Shown: in pieces, positions 24,251 through 33,295 of the stretch
Layout: each line of letters opens with the position of its first letter
Position numbering within the stretch: the first letter of the stretch is position 1
Source: DASWTL01 sp035575925
Lineage (GTDB): Bacteria; Bacteroidota; Bacteroidia; Sphingobacteriales; Sphingobacteriaceae
Length of the DNA: 64,000 nucleotides
Reading direction: 5' to 3'
Assembly (NCBI GenBank): GCA_035575925.1
Contig: DATLXK010000014.1
Span: 165,717 to 229,716 of the forward strand
Notes under the pieces: generated by a model
Databases searched by the model: none
The model's input: the letters and a program-made list of their open reading frames with translations, nothing else
What the model was told of the DNA's origin: nothing
Position numbers and translations under genes: made by a program

Positions 24251-27148
24251 TTATCTCAAAAACTGATCGAATAACAAGGAGACATAATACATTCCTCCAA
24301 TTTGAGGATTGCCATAAGATGTTACATAATATTTATTAAGAAGATTAGAACCACCAATCTTCAGCATTGATTTATATGCCGGAATCTTCAAATTAACCTG
24401 TGCATCCACAGTTCCAAAGGCAGGAACATTGCCTGAAGCAAAAGACGATGTCCAATAGAATTCATCCTGCCATCTGTATGTTACATTAAAACCTACATTT
24501 TTTGCAATTTCCCTGTTCCCTAACCCAAGATTATAACGAACCTTTGGCGTATTATAATCATTAATATAATTCGCCGGAATATCACCGATTTCATTATATG
24601 AAACATTTCCGCTTATATTAAACTTCCTGATTAAATAATCAAGACCAAGGGCGGCTCCATATGAAGTAACTTCACCTGTAGCGTTAACCGGAACACCAAA
24701 TTTTGTAAAAGATCCTGTGCCATTGTTTTGATATACTTCAACTCCGGTTATAAAATCTTCATAGGTGTTATAATATCCATAGGTATCTATCAATAAGTTA
24801 GAGCCCAATAAACCTTTGTATCCTAATTCCCAGGCTTTAACACTTTCAGGACGAACTCCCTCAGCATCAAATGTGTAAGGCTGTAACAAGGCCGGGTTGC
24901 CGGTTCCTGTTGTACTCATCGCTATAGAACCTAAGAATGCCCGGTAGCTTACATCCGTAAATGCTTTATTAGTAAGTAAATTATATTTCGATAATGATCC
25001 GGGCAATCCCCCAATTAAACGCGTTACTCCCCCTCCTACCGACAGATCGATATATTGATTCTGGGTAGTGGGGTTGCGGTAACCGGTTTGGTAAGAAACC
25101 CTGACATTATTATTTGGTGTAACTGTATAAACTCCGGTAATACGGGGAGTAAAGCGCCCTTCAAAATTAGAGCTCTTATCATAACGCCCGGATAGTGTCA
25201 GTTTTAATTTATCATTTAAAACTTTTTTACCAAGTTGTCCGAAAGCACCGTACTCATTAATATCAATTTCACGGTTAAGGTCATCAAAAATAGTTCCTCC
25301 AGAATTCAGGTCAAAAACCCTGTACGAAGCCCCGGCCTGAAATTCTACTGCATCATTTAACAAATTGGTAAAATTGTATAACCCTTCGTAATGCCATAAA
25401 TTGGATTTATCATCAAACTTAGCGCCTAATCCTGAACTAATAGTCGTGTTCATGATCGTATTTTTAACAGCCTGATATTGTGGTGTTCCGGGAACAAAAC
25501 GCCCCTGATCTGCGGCTGTTCGGGCTGCAGAATGCGCAACGGCATCCGAAGCTCCTGCTGATCTTGCTCCCACATAATTTCCGATATATTGGGGAAACCA
25601 CGTGGTTGATGCTTTAGATGTTTCATTAATATAACTTCCCAAAATGGAGGAAATATAGGAATCACCTGAACGCTCCTGTGTGGTATATCCTCTCAACATA
25701 AAATCATTTCCTTTCAGTTCCAATTTATATTGCCCGATACTAAAATTACGCAGTGAATAACGGTCAGTACCCGTATAAACCGATGTACCTGAACCCCAGT
25801 TTAACTGACCTATAGCCTCAACATTATTGCTGATTTTATAGTGAAGTGAGTTGGAGGTTTTAAACGATTTTGTATCATAATCAACCAGATCACTTTCATT
25901 ATATCCTGTTCTTGAAACTGCCTGGTTAGGAATTATGCCGGCACGTAATCCAAAATTAAATGGAATTAAATTCTGAATTGCAGGTCTTAATGCAGCCGGA
26001 AAATTGCCTAAAAAAGCTCCAATTTGCGCAGGAGAAGCATTTGGCGGAAGAGAAGCATTTAAAACTGCAACAATATCCGGAATTGCACCTCCGGTAGCCG
26101 TGTTAACACCGGCACGAGTAGCATTTTGAACAGAGTTAGCTACATTACGCATATTCTGGCTTACCTCATCTCCGTAAACATTTATTCCATCAAAATTAGG
26201 ATCGAAATTCCGGTCGCCCGATTTAACCAGGCGTGCTGGGCGGTCAAAATTGGTGTAATTTCCTGCTTGCCAATCTTTAGCCTGAAAATAAGTTATATTG
26301 GTTTTAAATGCAAACTTACTCCATGCCTTAGCATATCTGATACTGGCTTCTTCAAAAGGTTCAGAATCCTGCAAAGGATCATCCACATGATTTATTCCAG
26401 ACTTAAATTGAAAGCTTAAACCCTGGTAATTAAACGGGTTTTTCGAAGTCATGAGCATGGTGCCGTTTATACCTCCGGCTCCATATAAAGCGGAAGAAGC
26501 ACCTGGCAATAGTTCTACATTGTCCGCATCCAGATCAGAAAGCCCTATAATATTCCCAACAGAAAAATTCAAGCCCGGAGCCTGGTTGTCCATTCCATCC
26601 ACATACTGGTTAAACCGGGTATTTCCATTTGAATTAAATCCACGTGTATTAATGGATTTAAACGTCAGACTTTGGGCACTCATTTCTACACCTTTCAAAT
26701 TAATAAGAGCGTCGTAAAAAGTCGGTGCCGCCGTCTCGCGAATAGCCGTTGCATTTACCCGTTCAATTGAAACCGGAGATTCAAGAATTCGTTCAGGAGT
26801 ACGTGACGCAGCTATAACCACTTCCTGCCCTAAAATTGCCTGTGTCTCGATTTCAATCATAAGATTTGTTGCGGAACCCGAAACTTCCTGTTCGATCGTT
26901 TTATATCCAATATTGGATATAATTAATGTGATTGGTAAGCCTTGGGTTGTTGTGAAACTGAACGCCCCATTTTCATTTGTAGACGATCCCATGGATCTGC
27001 CTTTTACGTTGACAGAAACTCCCGGTAAGGTTTCTTTGGTAATATTGTCCCGTACAGTTCCTGATACCGTAATTTGTGCAAATACACTTTGGCAGATAAT
27101 AGTAAAAAAAGCTACTGAGCTTATAAGGCGTGTAAAATTTTTAAGCAT
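24251..27148 (-). CDS. TonB-dependent receptor with carboxypeptidase-like N-terminal domain
   Basis: 965-residue outer membrane transporter. A signal peptide ('CQSVFAQ') is followed by a carboxypeptidase regulatory-like beta-sandwich (about 26-105, 'VSGTVRDNITKETLPGVSVN'), a plug domain (about 120-240, 'NTRGFNSNGNTRFNQYVDG' and 'VELLPGASSALYGAGG') and a beta-barrel ending in an aromatic-rich terminus 'LLFDQFLR'. The plug asymmetry suits a vitamin, siderophore or peptide receptor. There is no SusD partner, so a glycan utilisation system is not supported. A promoter with a well-spaced -33 TTG lies upstream; the substrate is unknown. Confidence 0.9.
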   Translation of the reverse strand: MLKNFTRLISSVAFFTIICQSVFAQITVSGTVRDNITKETLPGVSVNVKGRSMGSSTNENGAFSFTTTQGLPITLIISNIGYKTIEQEVSGSATNLMIEIETQAILGQEVVIAASRTPERILESPVSIERVNATAIRETAAPTFYDALINLKGVEMSAQSLTFKSINTRGFNSNGNTRFNQYVDGMDNQAPGLNFSVGNIIGLSDLDADNVELLPGASSALYGAGGINGTMLMTSKNPFNYQGLSFQFKSGINHVDDPLQDSEPFEEASIRYAKAWSKFAFKTNITYFQAKDWQAGNYTNFDRPARLVKSGDRNFDPNFDGINVYGDEVSQNMRNVANSVQNATRAGVNTATGGAIPDIVAVLNASLPPNASPAQIGAFLGNFPAALRPAIQNLIPFNFGLRAGIIPNQAVSRTGYNESDLVDYDTKSFKTSNSLHYKISNNVEAIGQLNWGSGTSVYTGTDRYSLRNFSIGQYKLELKGNDFMLRGYTTQERSGDSYISSILGSYINETSKASTTWFPQYIGNYVGARSAGASDAVAHSAARTAADQGRFVPGTPQYQAVKNTIMNTTISSGLGAKFDDKSNLWHYEGLYNFTNLLNDAVEFQAGASYRVFDLNSGGTIFDDLNREIDINEYGAFGQLGKKVLNDKLKLTLSGRYDKSSNFEGRFTPRITGVYTVTPNNNVRVSYQTGYRNPTTQNQYIDLSVGGGVTRLIGGLPGSLSKYNLLTNKAFTDVSYRAFLGSIAMSTTGTGNPALLQPYTFDAEGVRPESVKAWELGYKGLLGSNLLIDTYGYYNTYEDFITGVEVYQNNGTGSFTKFGVPVNATGEVTSYGAALGLDYLIRKFNISGNVSYNEIGDIPANYINDYNTPKVRYNLGLGNREIAKNVGFNVTYRWQDEFYWTSSFASGNVPAFGTVDAQVNLKIPAYKSMLKIGGSNLLNKYYVTSYGNPQIGGMYYVSLLFDQFLR

Positions 27149-27178
27149 ATTAATTTAGTTTAGTGTAAATTGGTTATA

Positions 27179-27208
27179 TAAACTTAGCATAATTTATATT
27201 TTCTTCAA
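27179..27208 (-). promoter_or_regulatory. Promoter of the TonB-dependent receptor gene
   Basis: On the minus strand: TTG (27208-27206), exactly 19 bp, then TAAGTTTA (27186-27179), close to TTG-N19-TAnnTTTG. The -7 is 30 bp before the ATG. The sequence TTATGCTA overlaps the -7 box and occurs again in the nearby palindrome. Confidence 0.55.
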
Positions 27209-27225
27209 CTAGAATATAATTTTTT

Positions 27226-27237
27226 TATGCTAGCATA
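27226..27237. promoter_or_regulatory. 12-bp perfect palindrome between divergent genes, candidate operator
   Basis: TATGCTAGCATA sits between the TonB receptor (start 27148) and penicillin acylase (start 27280), just upstream of the receptor's -33 box. Half of it, TTATGCTA, is repeated at the receptor -7 region, which suggests a regulator-binding site. Confidence 0.4.
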
Positions 27238-27279
27238 GTAATTTAGTGCTTTAATATCAGACCAAATAACATTTCTTCT

Positions 27280-29703
27280 ATGAATAAAGCTATAATTAGT
27301 CTGATTGGTTCTTTGGTACTGATTATACTTTTAAATTCTAAAATGGGGGACATACCGCCATTAGGCAAATTTCTTAATCCTTTCCATGGATTTTGGGAAA
27401 ATGCTGAAAGCAGGAGTGCAAGCGAGGAGATGGAATTAAAATTGGAAGGTTTGCACGGAGAAGTAATAATCAGATTGGATAACAACCTAGTTCCACATAT
27501 TTTTGCCGGGAATAATTATGATGTTTATTTCGCTCAGGGATATATTACCGCAAAAGACAGGTTATGGCAAATGGATTTTCAAACGCGTTTTGCAGCCGGA
27601 CGTCTTTCAGAAGTGGTGGGCGTAAAGGCAATGGAACTTGATCGTTACCAACGCAGAATGGGCATGGCCTTTGGGGCAGAACAAATGGTTAAACAGATGA
27701 AAAAGGATCCCGTAATCAGCAGGGTTATTGATGCTTACACAGCTGGCATCAATGCCTATATTCATTCCCTTAGCCCTGAAGATTATCCTATTGAATTTAA
27801 AATCCTGAATTATAAACCTGAAGACTGGAAACCCATAAATTGCGCCCTGCTTTTAAAATTAATGTCATCCACTCTAACAAGTGGTTCTGATGAATTTTAC
27901 ATGAGCAACATTTTAAATAAATATGGCCCGGAGGTGGTAAAAGATCTTTTTCGGGATTACCCGTTCCGTGAGGATCCAATAATACCATCAGGTACAAAGT
28001 GGAATTTTAAATCTCTTGCTCCACCGGAGCTTCCTGACACATTACTTAGTTCGCCTGTTGCCCTCAAACAAAAAGAAGAAGGCATCGGTAGTAATAATTG
28101 GGCAGTTTCAGGATCGAAAACTGCAAGTGGCTATCCACTTTTGGCTAATGACCCTCATCTTGACCTTTCGTTGCCTGCCATCTGGTATCAGGTTCAACTG
28201 GTATCAAATGACATGAATGTATATGGTGTATCTATTCCCGGTGCTCCGGGAGTGATCATAGGATTTAATAAAGATGTAGCATGGGGAGTTACTAATGTGG
28301 GCGCAGACGTTCTGGACTGGTACCATATCAAATTTAAAGATAGTACTTACAAAGAATATTGGTTTAATAATCATTGGAATCCTACAAAACAACGCATTGA
28401 AAGGATAGCTATACGCGGCGGAAAAACGATAAACGATACGGTTATGTATACGCACCACGGCCCGGTGGTATATACAAAAAATCAGAAGCCTGATAATTTT
28501 TTAAAAGTTGCCAATGTACCTGAAGGAAGTGCATTAAAATGGATTGCCCACATGCCATCAAATGATGTACGGACATTTTACATGCTCAATCGGGCTAAAA
28601 ACCATGTAGATTATCGCAAAGCATTAACTTATTATACTGCACCGGCACAAAATTTTGTTTTTGCAAGTGTATATAATGATATAGCAATTACTCCAAATGG
28701 ATATTTTCCTGTAAAGCGAAAAAATCAGGGTAAATTTATACTGGATGGAAGTAAGCCTGTAAACGACTGGCAGGGAAGAATCCTTGCAGAGCAAAATCCC
28801 ACGGTTAAAAATCCTACTAGAGGATTCGTAAGTTCTGCCAATCAATCTTCAACTGATCCAACCTATCCATATTACATTAACTGGGAATTTGCAGCTACAG
28901 AACGAGCAATACGTATTAATTCAAGATTGTCTGTAATGAACCTGGCTACTGTGGATAGTATGCGTAGTTTGCAAAACGACAATTACAGTATTCTTGCCCG
29001 GAATATTTTGCCGGTAATGATAAATGCTATACAACTGTCCCAGTTAAATAGCACTGAAAAAGCAGGTTATAACACAATTAAAAAATGGAACCGGTATTAT
29101 AATGCACATGAGATAGGAGCCAGCATTTTTGAAATCTGGCAAAAAACTCTGATAATTAAAATCTGGGATGATGAATTCAGTAATAAAAATACGCCTATGC
29201 GCCTTCCCTCACGTGATCGTACCGTAGAATTACTTATCAATGAGCCCGCTTCTAAATGGTTCGACAACGTAAAAACACCTGTTAAAGAAACAAGGGAAAG
29301 TATTATTAACGATGCTTTTAAATTTGCTATTGATAGTTTATCACGCAAGTACGGGGTTTTAGGTAAAAACTGGGAGTGGGCCAAAGTAAAGCACAGCCAT
29401 GTTCCACACCTGGCCAAAATTGGCGGGTTCGGATCTAAGATTTTATACAATGGCGGATCAAAACATGCGGTAAATTCGTTAGGTGAAAGCAACGGGCCAT
29501 CATGGAGGATGGTTGTGGCATTAGGCAAACGGGTTAAAGGTTACGGGGTTTTCCCTGGCGGACAATCAGGTAATCCAGGCAGTTTTTATTATGATGACAT
29601 GATTGAGCCATGGACCAACGGCAAGTTGAATGATCTTCTTTATCTTCAATCTGCAAAAGAGCCTTCTGCTCGCATAATCTCCACCTGGATACTTAAAAAA
29701 TAA
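27280..29703 (+). CDS. Penicillin acylase family N-terminal nucleophile hydrolase
   Basis: 807-residue self-cleaving exported hydrolase. A hydrophobic N-terminus (3-19) is followed by the alpha chain ('FAQGYITAKDRLWQMDFQTR', then 'AAGRLSEVVG'). The autoproteolysis site is 'EEGIGSNNWAVSG', giving Ser271 as the new N-terminal nucleophile of the beta chain; 'PLLANDPHLDLSLPAIWYQV' and 'GVTNVGADVLDWY' follow, as in this family. Possible substrates are acyl-homoserine lactones, beta-lactams or N-acyl amino acids; sequence alone does not separate these. It is followed 5 bp later by a small membrane protein and then a DoxX-like gene. Confidence 0.9.
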   Translation: MNKAIISLIGSLVLIILLNSKMGDIPPLGKFLNPFHGFWENAESRSASEEMELKLEGLHGEVIIRLDNNLVPHIFAGNNYDVYFAQGYITAKDRLWQMDFQTRFAAGRLSEVVGVKAMELDRYQRRMGMAFGAEQMVKQMKKDPVISRVIDAYTAGINAYIHSLSPEDYPIEFKILNYKPEDWKPINCALLLKLMSSTLTSGSDEFYMSNILNKYGPEVVKDLFRDYPFREDPIIPSGTKWNFKSLAPPELPDTLLSSPVALKQKEEGIGSNNWAVSGSKTASGYPLLANDPHLDLSLPAIWYQVQLVSNDMNVYGVSIPGAPGVIIGFNKDVAWGVTNVGADVLDWYHIKFKDSTYKEYWFNNHWNPTKQRIERIAIRGGKTINDTVMYTHHGPVVYTKNQKPDNFLKVANVPEGSALKWIAHMPSNDVRTFYMLNRAKNHVDYRKALTYYTAPAQNFVFASVYNDIAITPNGYFPVKRKNQGKFILDGSKPVNDWQGRILAEQNPTVKNPTRGFVSSANQSSTDPTYPYYINWEFAATERAIRINSRLSVMNLATVDSMRSLQNDNYSILARNILPVMINAIQLSQLNSTEKAGYNTIKKWNRYYNAHEIGASIFEIWQKTLIIKIWDDEFSNKNTPMRLPSRDRTVELLINEPASKWFDNVKTPVKETRESIINDAFKFAIDSLSRKYGVLGKNWEWAKVKHSHVPHLAKIGGFGSKILYNGGSKHAVNSLGESNGPSWRMVVALGKRVKGYGVFPGGQSGNPGSFYYDDMIEPWTNGKLNDLLYLQSAKEPSARIISTWILKK

Positions 29704-29708
29704 AGATT

Positions 29709-30080
29709 ATGCTATTTGTTTTCATACTAATTATATCCTTTTTTCTTCAATTAGCTCTGCCCTGGTGGATAGTAGCTATTGTAGCTTTTGCTTTTTCTGC
29801 ATGGAAGGCCGCTACCGGTAAACATGCTTTCGTACATTCGTTTACTGCAATTTTTTTGTTATGGGTAATCATGGGTTTGATAAAAACCATCCCTAATGAA
29901 AATATACTGGCAAACCGGGTTGGAGAAATGCTGATGCTTCCACCCTCTGGTTTTACCTGGGTAATTGTTTTATTAATAACAGGCATTATTGGAGGACTTT
30001 CCGCCGCATTTGCAGGATTTGCAGGTTTTTACTCTGGTGTTTTAGTAAAGAAAAAAGAAATTAATAAGCGTTTACCATAG
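29709..30080 (+). CDS. Small membrane protein of unknown function
   Basis: 123 residues with four hydrophobic segments (about 2-17, 17-34, 40-60 and 77-110) and a basic C-terminus 'LVKKKEINKRLP'. The last hydrophobic stretch is Gly/Ala-rich ('GIIGGLSAAFAGFAGFYSG'). Family not recognised. It begins 5 bp after penicillin acylase stops, so it belongs to the same operon. Confidence 0.72.
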   Translation: MLFVFILIISFFLQLALPWWIVAIVAFAFSAWKAATGKHAFVHSFTAIFLLWVIMGLIKTIPNENILANRVGEMLMLPPSGFTWVIVLLITGIIGGLSAAFAGFAGFYSGVLVKKKEINKRLP

Positions 30081-30111
30081 TTCTTCGTTTAAAACCAATT
30101 ACAAAAAACAT

Positions 30112-30519
30112 GTGAAAAAGCTTTCTCTGTATCTAATGGTTGTATTGTATATCGCAGCCGGCTTAAACCACTTTATACATCCTGAATTTTACAGAAATAT
30201 TATGCCGTCATGGGTTCCGTTCCATGAAGAGATGATAATTATAAGCGGTATTTGTGAGATATTATTCGCAGTGCTCCTGCTATTTCCCTTGACCAGACGC
30301 ATAGGTGCATGGTGTATAATAGCCTTACTTATTGCAGTTTTTCCCGCCAATATCCATATGATGCTTAATGATGCGCATAACAACATCCCCAGGCTATGGA
30401 TTTCATTATTACGCTTACCCGTGCAAGCAATATTGATTTGGTGGGCTTATAGCTTTACCAGCAAACTTCCAAAAAATGTGACCAGTAGTTTATTACATAG
30501 AGCAGTTAAAAACTCGTAG
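30112..30519 (+). CDS. DoxX-like membrane protein (GTG start)
   Basis: 135 residues with four helices: a short first helix with 'AAGLNHFIHPEFYRNIMPSW', then 'ISGICEILFAVLLLFPLTRR', 'IIALLIAVFPANIHM' and 'PVQAILIWWAY', the pattern of DoxX-family proteins. The only initiator that keeps the Lys-rich N-terminus is GTG at 30112; an overlapping ATG one frame away stops at once (ATGTGA), and an in-frame ATG lies at 30136. The end overlaps the convergent beta-barrel gene by 14 bp. Role unknown. Confidence 0.75.
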   Translation: MKKLSLYLMVVLYIAAGLNHFIHPEFYRNIMPSWVPFHEEMIIISGICEILFAVLLLFPLTRRIGAWCIIALLIAVFPANIHMMLNDAHNNIPRLWISLLRLPVQAILIWWAYSFTSKLPKNVTSSLLHRAVKNS

Positions 30520-31318
30520 TTAATCCAAAAGATAAATTTTTAAAGTCCGTTGGGCCCTGCCCTTCAGCAAATACATCATTAAAATAGTATTTACTGAAAA
30601 TTCCTAAACCTCCGTATCCAAGCCGGGCATAAGCGCCATAACGGAAAGGCTCAAAGTTATAATCGTCTTTTATTTTTTCTTTGCCCTGTTCTTTACTTAC
30701 CTGCTTCACTTTACCATTCAGCAGAAAACCAATTTCAGGGCCGGTCACAAAATAAACGCGCTTTCCTTTACTATTTTCTTTGGTACGAAATTGTATACCT
30801 AACGGCATTCTTAAATAATTACTTGAGAAACGGTTTTTCTTAAAATCTATAGGCTCGGTGCGGTATGAAAGTGTAGGCTCGTCAGGCAAAATAGTAATGT
30901 TTTTTTTCAGCCTCATATGGTTCCAATCAAACCCGGCAGAAAGGTATATTTTAAAATAATTGTTAAACCGATAAGCCATTTCGAATAGGTCAAATCCCAC
31001 ATTACTGGATTTCCAGGTCTCGCTTTCAAGAAAATCATTCTGTGGCGACAAAGTGAAGCTTCCATTATCCATGAATTTACTAAGTCCGAGATCAAATCTC
31101 GAAAATGTAAATTTCGTAAAAAACTTAGAAGACGGTTTAACCGGTTTAACACTATCGGTTTCATTCGTCGTCGTATTAATTTTAATACTCACTTTTTTGG
31201 TACGCTCGTTCTTGGCGCTGTCCACAGTGATAATTAGCACAGTATCTTTTTTTGTCTTTTCCTGTGAATAACCTGCAGTGATGCAGCAACAAAGTAATAT
31301 GGCAATTATGTATTTCAT
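30506..31318 (-). CDS. Outer membrane beta-barrel protein of a sigma/anti-sigma operon
   Basis: 270 residues with a signal peptide ('AILLCCCITAGYSQ') and, from about residue 70, alternating amphipathic strands ending in Phe ('LSFGLTTSF'), typical of small Bacteroidota outer membrane barrels (PorT-like). A Lys/Thr-rich periplasmic linker lies between. It starts one base after the anti-sigma gene stops, so the three genes sigma, anti-sigma and barrel form an operon. It may be part of the envelope response that the sigma factor controls. Confidence 0.8.
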   Translation of the reverse strand: MKYIIAILLCCCITAGYSQEKTKKDTVLIITVDSAKNERTKKVSIKINTTTNETDSVKPVKPSSKFFTKFTFSRFDLGLSKFMDNGSFTLSPQNDFLESETWKSSNVGFDLFEMAYRFNNYFKIYLSAGFDWNHMRLKKNITILPDEPTLSYRTEPIDFKKNRFSSNYLRMPLGIQFRTKENSKGKRVYFVTGPEIGFLLNGKVKQVSKEQGKEKIKDDYNFEPFRYGAYARLGYGGLGIFSKYYFNDVFAEGQGPTDFKNLSFGLTTSF

Positions 31319-31319
31319 C

Positions 31320-32075
31320 TTATTTAAAATTTACTTTAAAAGTGCCCGGGGACTTATTTTTCCCTGACTTAATTTTTAATACTCCAATATTTATCCCTGA
31401 TATGTGTGTACCTTCATCATTATCAGACATTTCAATTATTTTATCCTGCCGCTGATCAACCTTTGAAACTACAAAATTTACCAGATCACCAACAGATTTT
31501 ATCCGTGATTTATTCTGTGCTACAGGCTCTGAAATAGCTGGTTCAGGCAGTATGCTCATCGCTGTAACCAGGCTTTCACTATTATTCTGATCAGGAACAA
31601 CTAGAGTAGCTTCCTTAATCAAAGGTGCGTTCTGTGCCTCTGCTTTTACCGGAACCTTGCTGATAGTTATAACTTCCTTTGCTAAGTTTGAGACATCTGT
31701 GTGTACTTCCTTTACTTTTTTAACGCCCGGGGCATTAGGATTCTTTTTAACGCTTTGAACAAGAATTCGCTTTTCGATTTGTTCGGATGCCTTAACTGAT
31801 ACCGGATTTAAAATTTCCTGTTCTACCGGTGTTTCAGCTTTATTTTTAACCTGTAATCTTATCTTATGCTCAGGTCTGAAAAAGTACAATCCCGCTACAA
31901 AAATCATAACCACACTGGCAGCTGCCATCCAAAAAACCGGTAGAACTCGACTCTTTTTGGGAGTATCTAATTGCTTTTCAATCAAAGGCCACAAAGACCC
32001 TGATGGTTTGACTTCCAATTGTTCAAATCCATCCTTAAATAATTTATCAAACTCTTTATCCGACATGGGTTGCAT
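31320..32075 (-). CDS. Probable anti-sigma factor with single membrane helix
   Basis: 251 residues: a cytoplasmic N-terminus ('DKEFDKLFKDGFEQLEVKPS'), one membrane helix at about 47-66 ('VFWMAAASVVMIFVAGLYFF') and a long low-complexity periplasmic part rich in Val, Lys and Pro. The N-terminus overlaps the sigma gene by 20 bp, the usual arrangement for a sigma factor and its membrane-bound antagonist. The zinc-finger motif of ZAS-type factors is absent, so assignment is from context. An alternative start is the ATG at 32066. Confidence 0.75.
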   Translation of the reverse strand: MQPMSDKEFDKLFKDGFEQLEVKPSGSLWPLIEKQLDTPKKSRVLPVFWMAAASVVMIFVAGLYFFRPEHKIRLQVKNKAETPVEQEILNPVSVKASEQIEKRILVQSVKKNPNAPGVKKVKEVHTDVSNLAKEVITISKVPVKAEAQNAPLIKEATLVVPDQNNSESLVTAMSILPEPAISEPVAQNKSRIKSVGDLVNFVVSKVDQRQDKIIEMSDNDEGTHISGINIGVLKIKSGKNKSPGTFKVNFK

Positions 32076-32625
32076 AATTATAGCCCTCCATTTTTAAAAC
32101 TTTTTCTCTTAATATTGCCCGCGCCCGGGATAACTGGGACTTCGATGCACCTTCCGTAATTTCCAATTGCTCACCAATCTCTTTATGTGTATATCCCTCT
32201 ATCACATACATATTAAACACCATACGATATCCTCCCGGTAATTGCTTGATTAAGTTCAATAAATCTTTAGTCTCAAGGCCTGTCATATTAAACATGGATT
32301 GAGGTGTATCATAAACTTGGTCTATATCAACTAAGTTCAGGCTACGCTGGTGCTTACGATATGCTTCTATGGCTGTGTTAACCATGATCCGGCGAATCCA
32401 TCCTTCAAAAGATCCGTCTCCCCTGAATTCTGACACTTTCTTAAATACCTTTACAAACCCTAACTGCAATATATCTTCAGCCTCAAACGAATCTTTCGCA
32501 TATCGCACACAAACACCAAGCATTTTAGAGGCAAGTGACTTATACAGAAGCTCCTGCGATTTCCTGTCGTTCCTTTTACAACCCTCTAATAAATTATCTG
32601 TGGTAAGCTTATGGCCTAAAATCAT
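32056..32625 (-). CDS. ECF-type RNA polymerase sigma factor
   Basis: 189 residues. Region 2 has 'LLYKSLASKMLGVCVRYAKD' and 'AEDILQLGFVKVFKKV' with 'GSFEGWIRRIMVNTAIEAYR'; region 4 has 'LPGGYRMVFNMYVIEGYTHK' followed by 'EIGEQLEITEGASKSQLSRAR', the helix-turn-helix for the -35 element. The overlap with the anti-sigma gene implies control by that protein. Upstream sequence looks like an ECF promoter, so the gene may drive itself. Confidence 0.93.
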   Translation of the reverse strand: MILGHKLTTDNLLEGCKRNDRKSQELLYKSLASKMLGVCVRYAKDSFEAEDILQLGFVKVFKKVSEFRGDGSFEGWIRRIMVNTAIEAYRKHQRSLNLVDIDQVYDTPQSMFNMTGLETKDLLNLIKQLPGGYRMVFNMYVIEGYTHKEIGEQLEITEGASKSQLSRARAILREKVLKMEGYNYATHVG

Positions 32626-32634
32626 ATACGTTTG

Positions 32635-32667
32635 TATCTATGATGCTGAAACCAGGAAAAGGGTTGC
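32635..32667 (-). promoter_or_regulatory. Candidate ECF-type promoter of the sigma operon
   Basis: On the minus strand GCAACC (32667-32662), then 16 bp including CTTTT, then CATCATAGATA, about 10 bp before the sigma start codon. This differs from TAnnTTTG and resembles GCAACC-type sites I recall near ECF genes in this group. Autoregulation is inferred. Confidence 0.4.
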
Positions 32668-32722
32668 ATATACTTTATTTTATCTATAGAAAGATACAAT
32701 TAAACTTCAATGGAAATATAAT

Positions 32723-33256
32723 TTATCTAGTACGGTAATATTTATAAATCTTAACCGCAGACATAATTATTACTGCAAACAGTACTAATCCTATAAGCCC
32801 GAAAATCCAGTTAACAGCACTTTTAAGTACCACGGTGAAAACGATGGCAACCAGGAAAATCGTAGCTACTTCATTCCATATACGTAATCGTGATGAGGAC
32901 CAATGGAATTTGTCTTGTTTAAGCTGTTTAATAATGCTTTGACATTTAAAATGGTACCCCATCAGACCCATTACAAAAAGTAATTTAATTTGCATCCAAT
33001 CTGCGTATAATAAAGGGGGATTTAAATAAAGCATTGCTATTCCTGCAAGCACAGTTAATATCATTGCCGGAGTAGTTATTATCTTCCATAGCTTACTCTC
33101 CATCACCTGGAATTGGCGCTGTAAGATCAAGCGCTCAGCATCAGGCCGGTCATTAGCTTCTGTATGATAAATAAATAGCCGGACAATATAGAACAGGCCT
33201 GCCATCCAGCTGACCATAAAAATGAGGTGTATTGCTTTTATGTAGTTATACGCCAT
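32723..33256 (-). CDS. hemJ: Protoporphyrinogen IX oxidase HemJ
   Basis: 177-residue, four-to-five-helix membrane protein catalysing the penultimate step of heme synthesis. HemJ signatures are 'KAIHLIFMVSWMAGLFYIVR' with the conserved His10, 'WMQIKLLFVMGLMGYHFKC' with Lys and His, and 'LRIWNEV'. Its place directly after hemE supports the call. The start has an unusually good Shine-Dalgarno sequence for this genome. Confidence 0.9.
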   Translation of the reverse strand: MAYNYIKAIHLIFMVSWMAGLFYIVRLFIYHTEANDRPDAERLILQRQFQVMESKLWKIITTPAMILTVLAGIAMLYLNPPLLYADWMQIKLLFVMGLMGYHFKCQSIIKQLKQDKFHWSSSRLRIWNEVATIFLVAIVFTVVLKSAVNWIFGLIGLVLFAVIIMSAVKIYKYYRTR

Positions 33257-33263
33257 GGAAATT

Positions 33264-33271
33264 CTCCTCCT
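33264..33271 (-). promoter_or_regulatory. Strong Shine-Dalgarno-like site before hemJ
   Basis: AGGAGGAG on the minus strand, centred about 11 bp before the hemJ ATG. Such sites are rare in Bacteroidota and the other genes in the window lack them. Confidence 0.55.
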
Positions 33272-33295
33272 TTATCCCCCTTAGAGGAAAAGAGT

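Noticed and set aside
24251..27148. Polysaccharide utilisation locus around the TonB receptor
   Set aside because: No SusD-like partner or glycoside hydrolase is adjacent, so the receptor is better treated as a stand-alone transporter.
29097..29528. 143-codon minus-strand frame inside penicillin acylase
   Set aside because: Antisense shadow of a complete penicillin-acylase beta chain.
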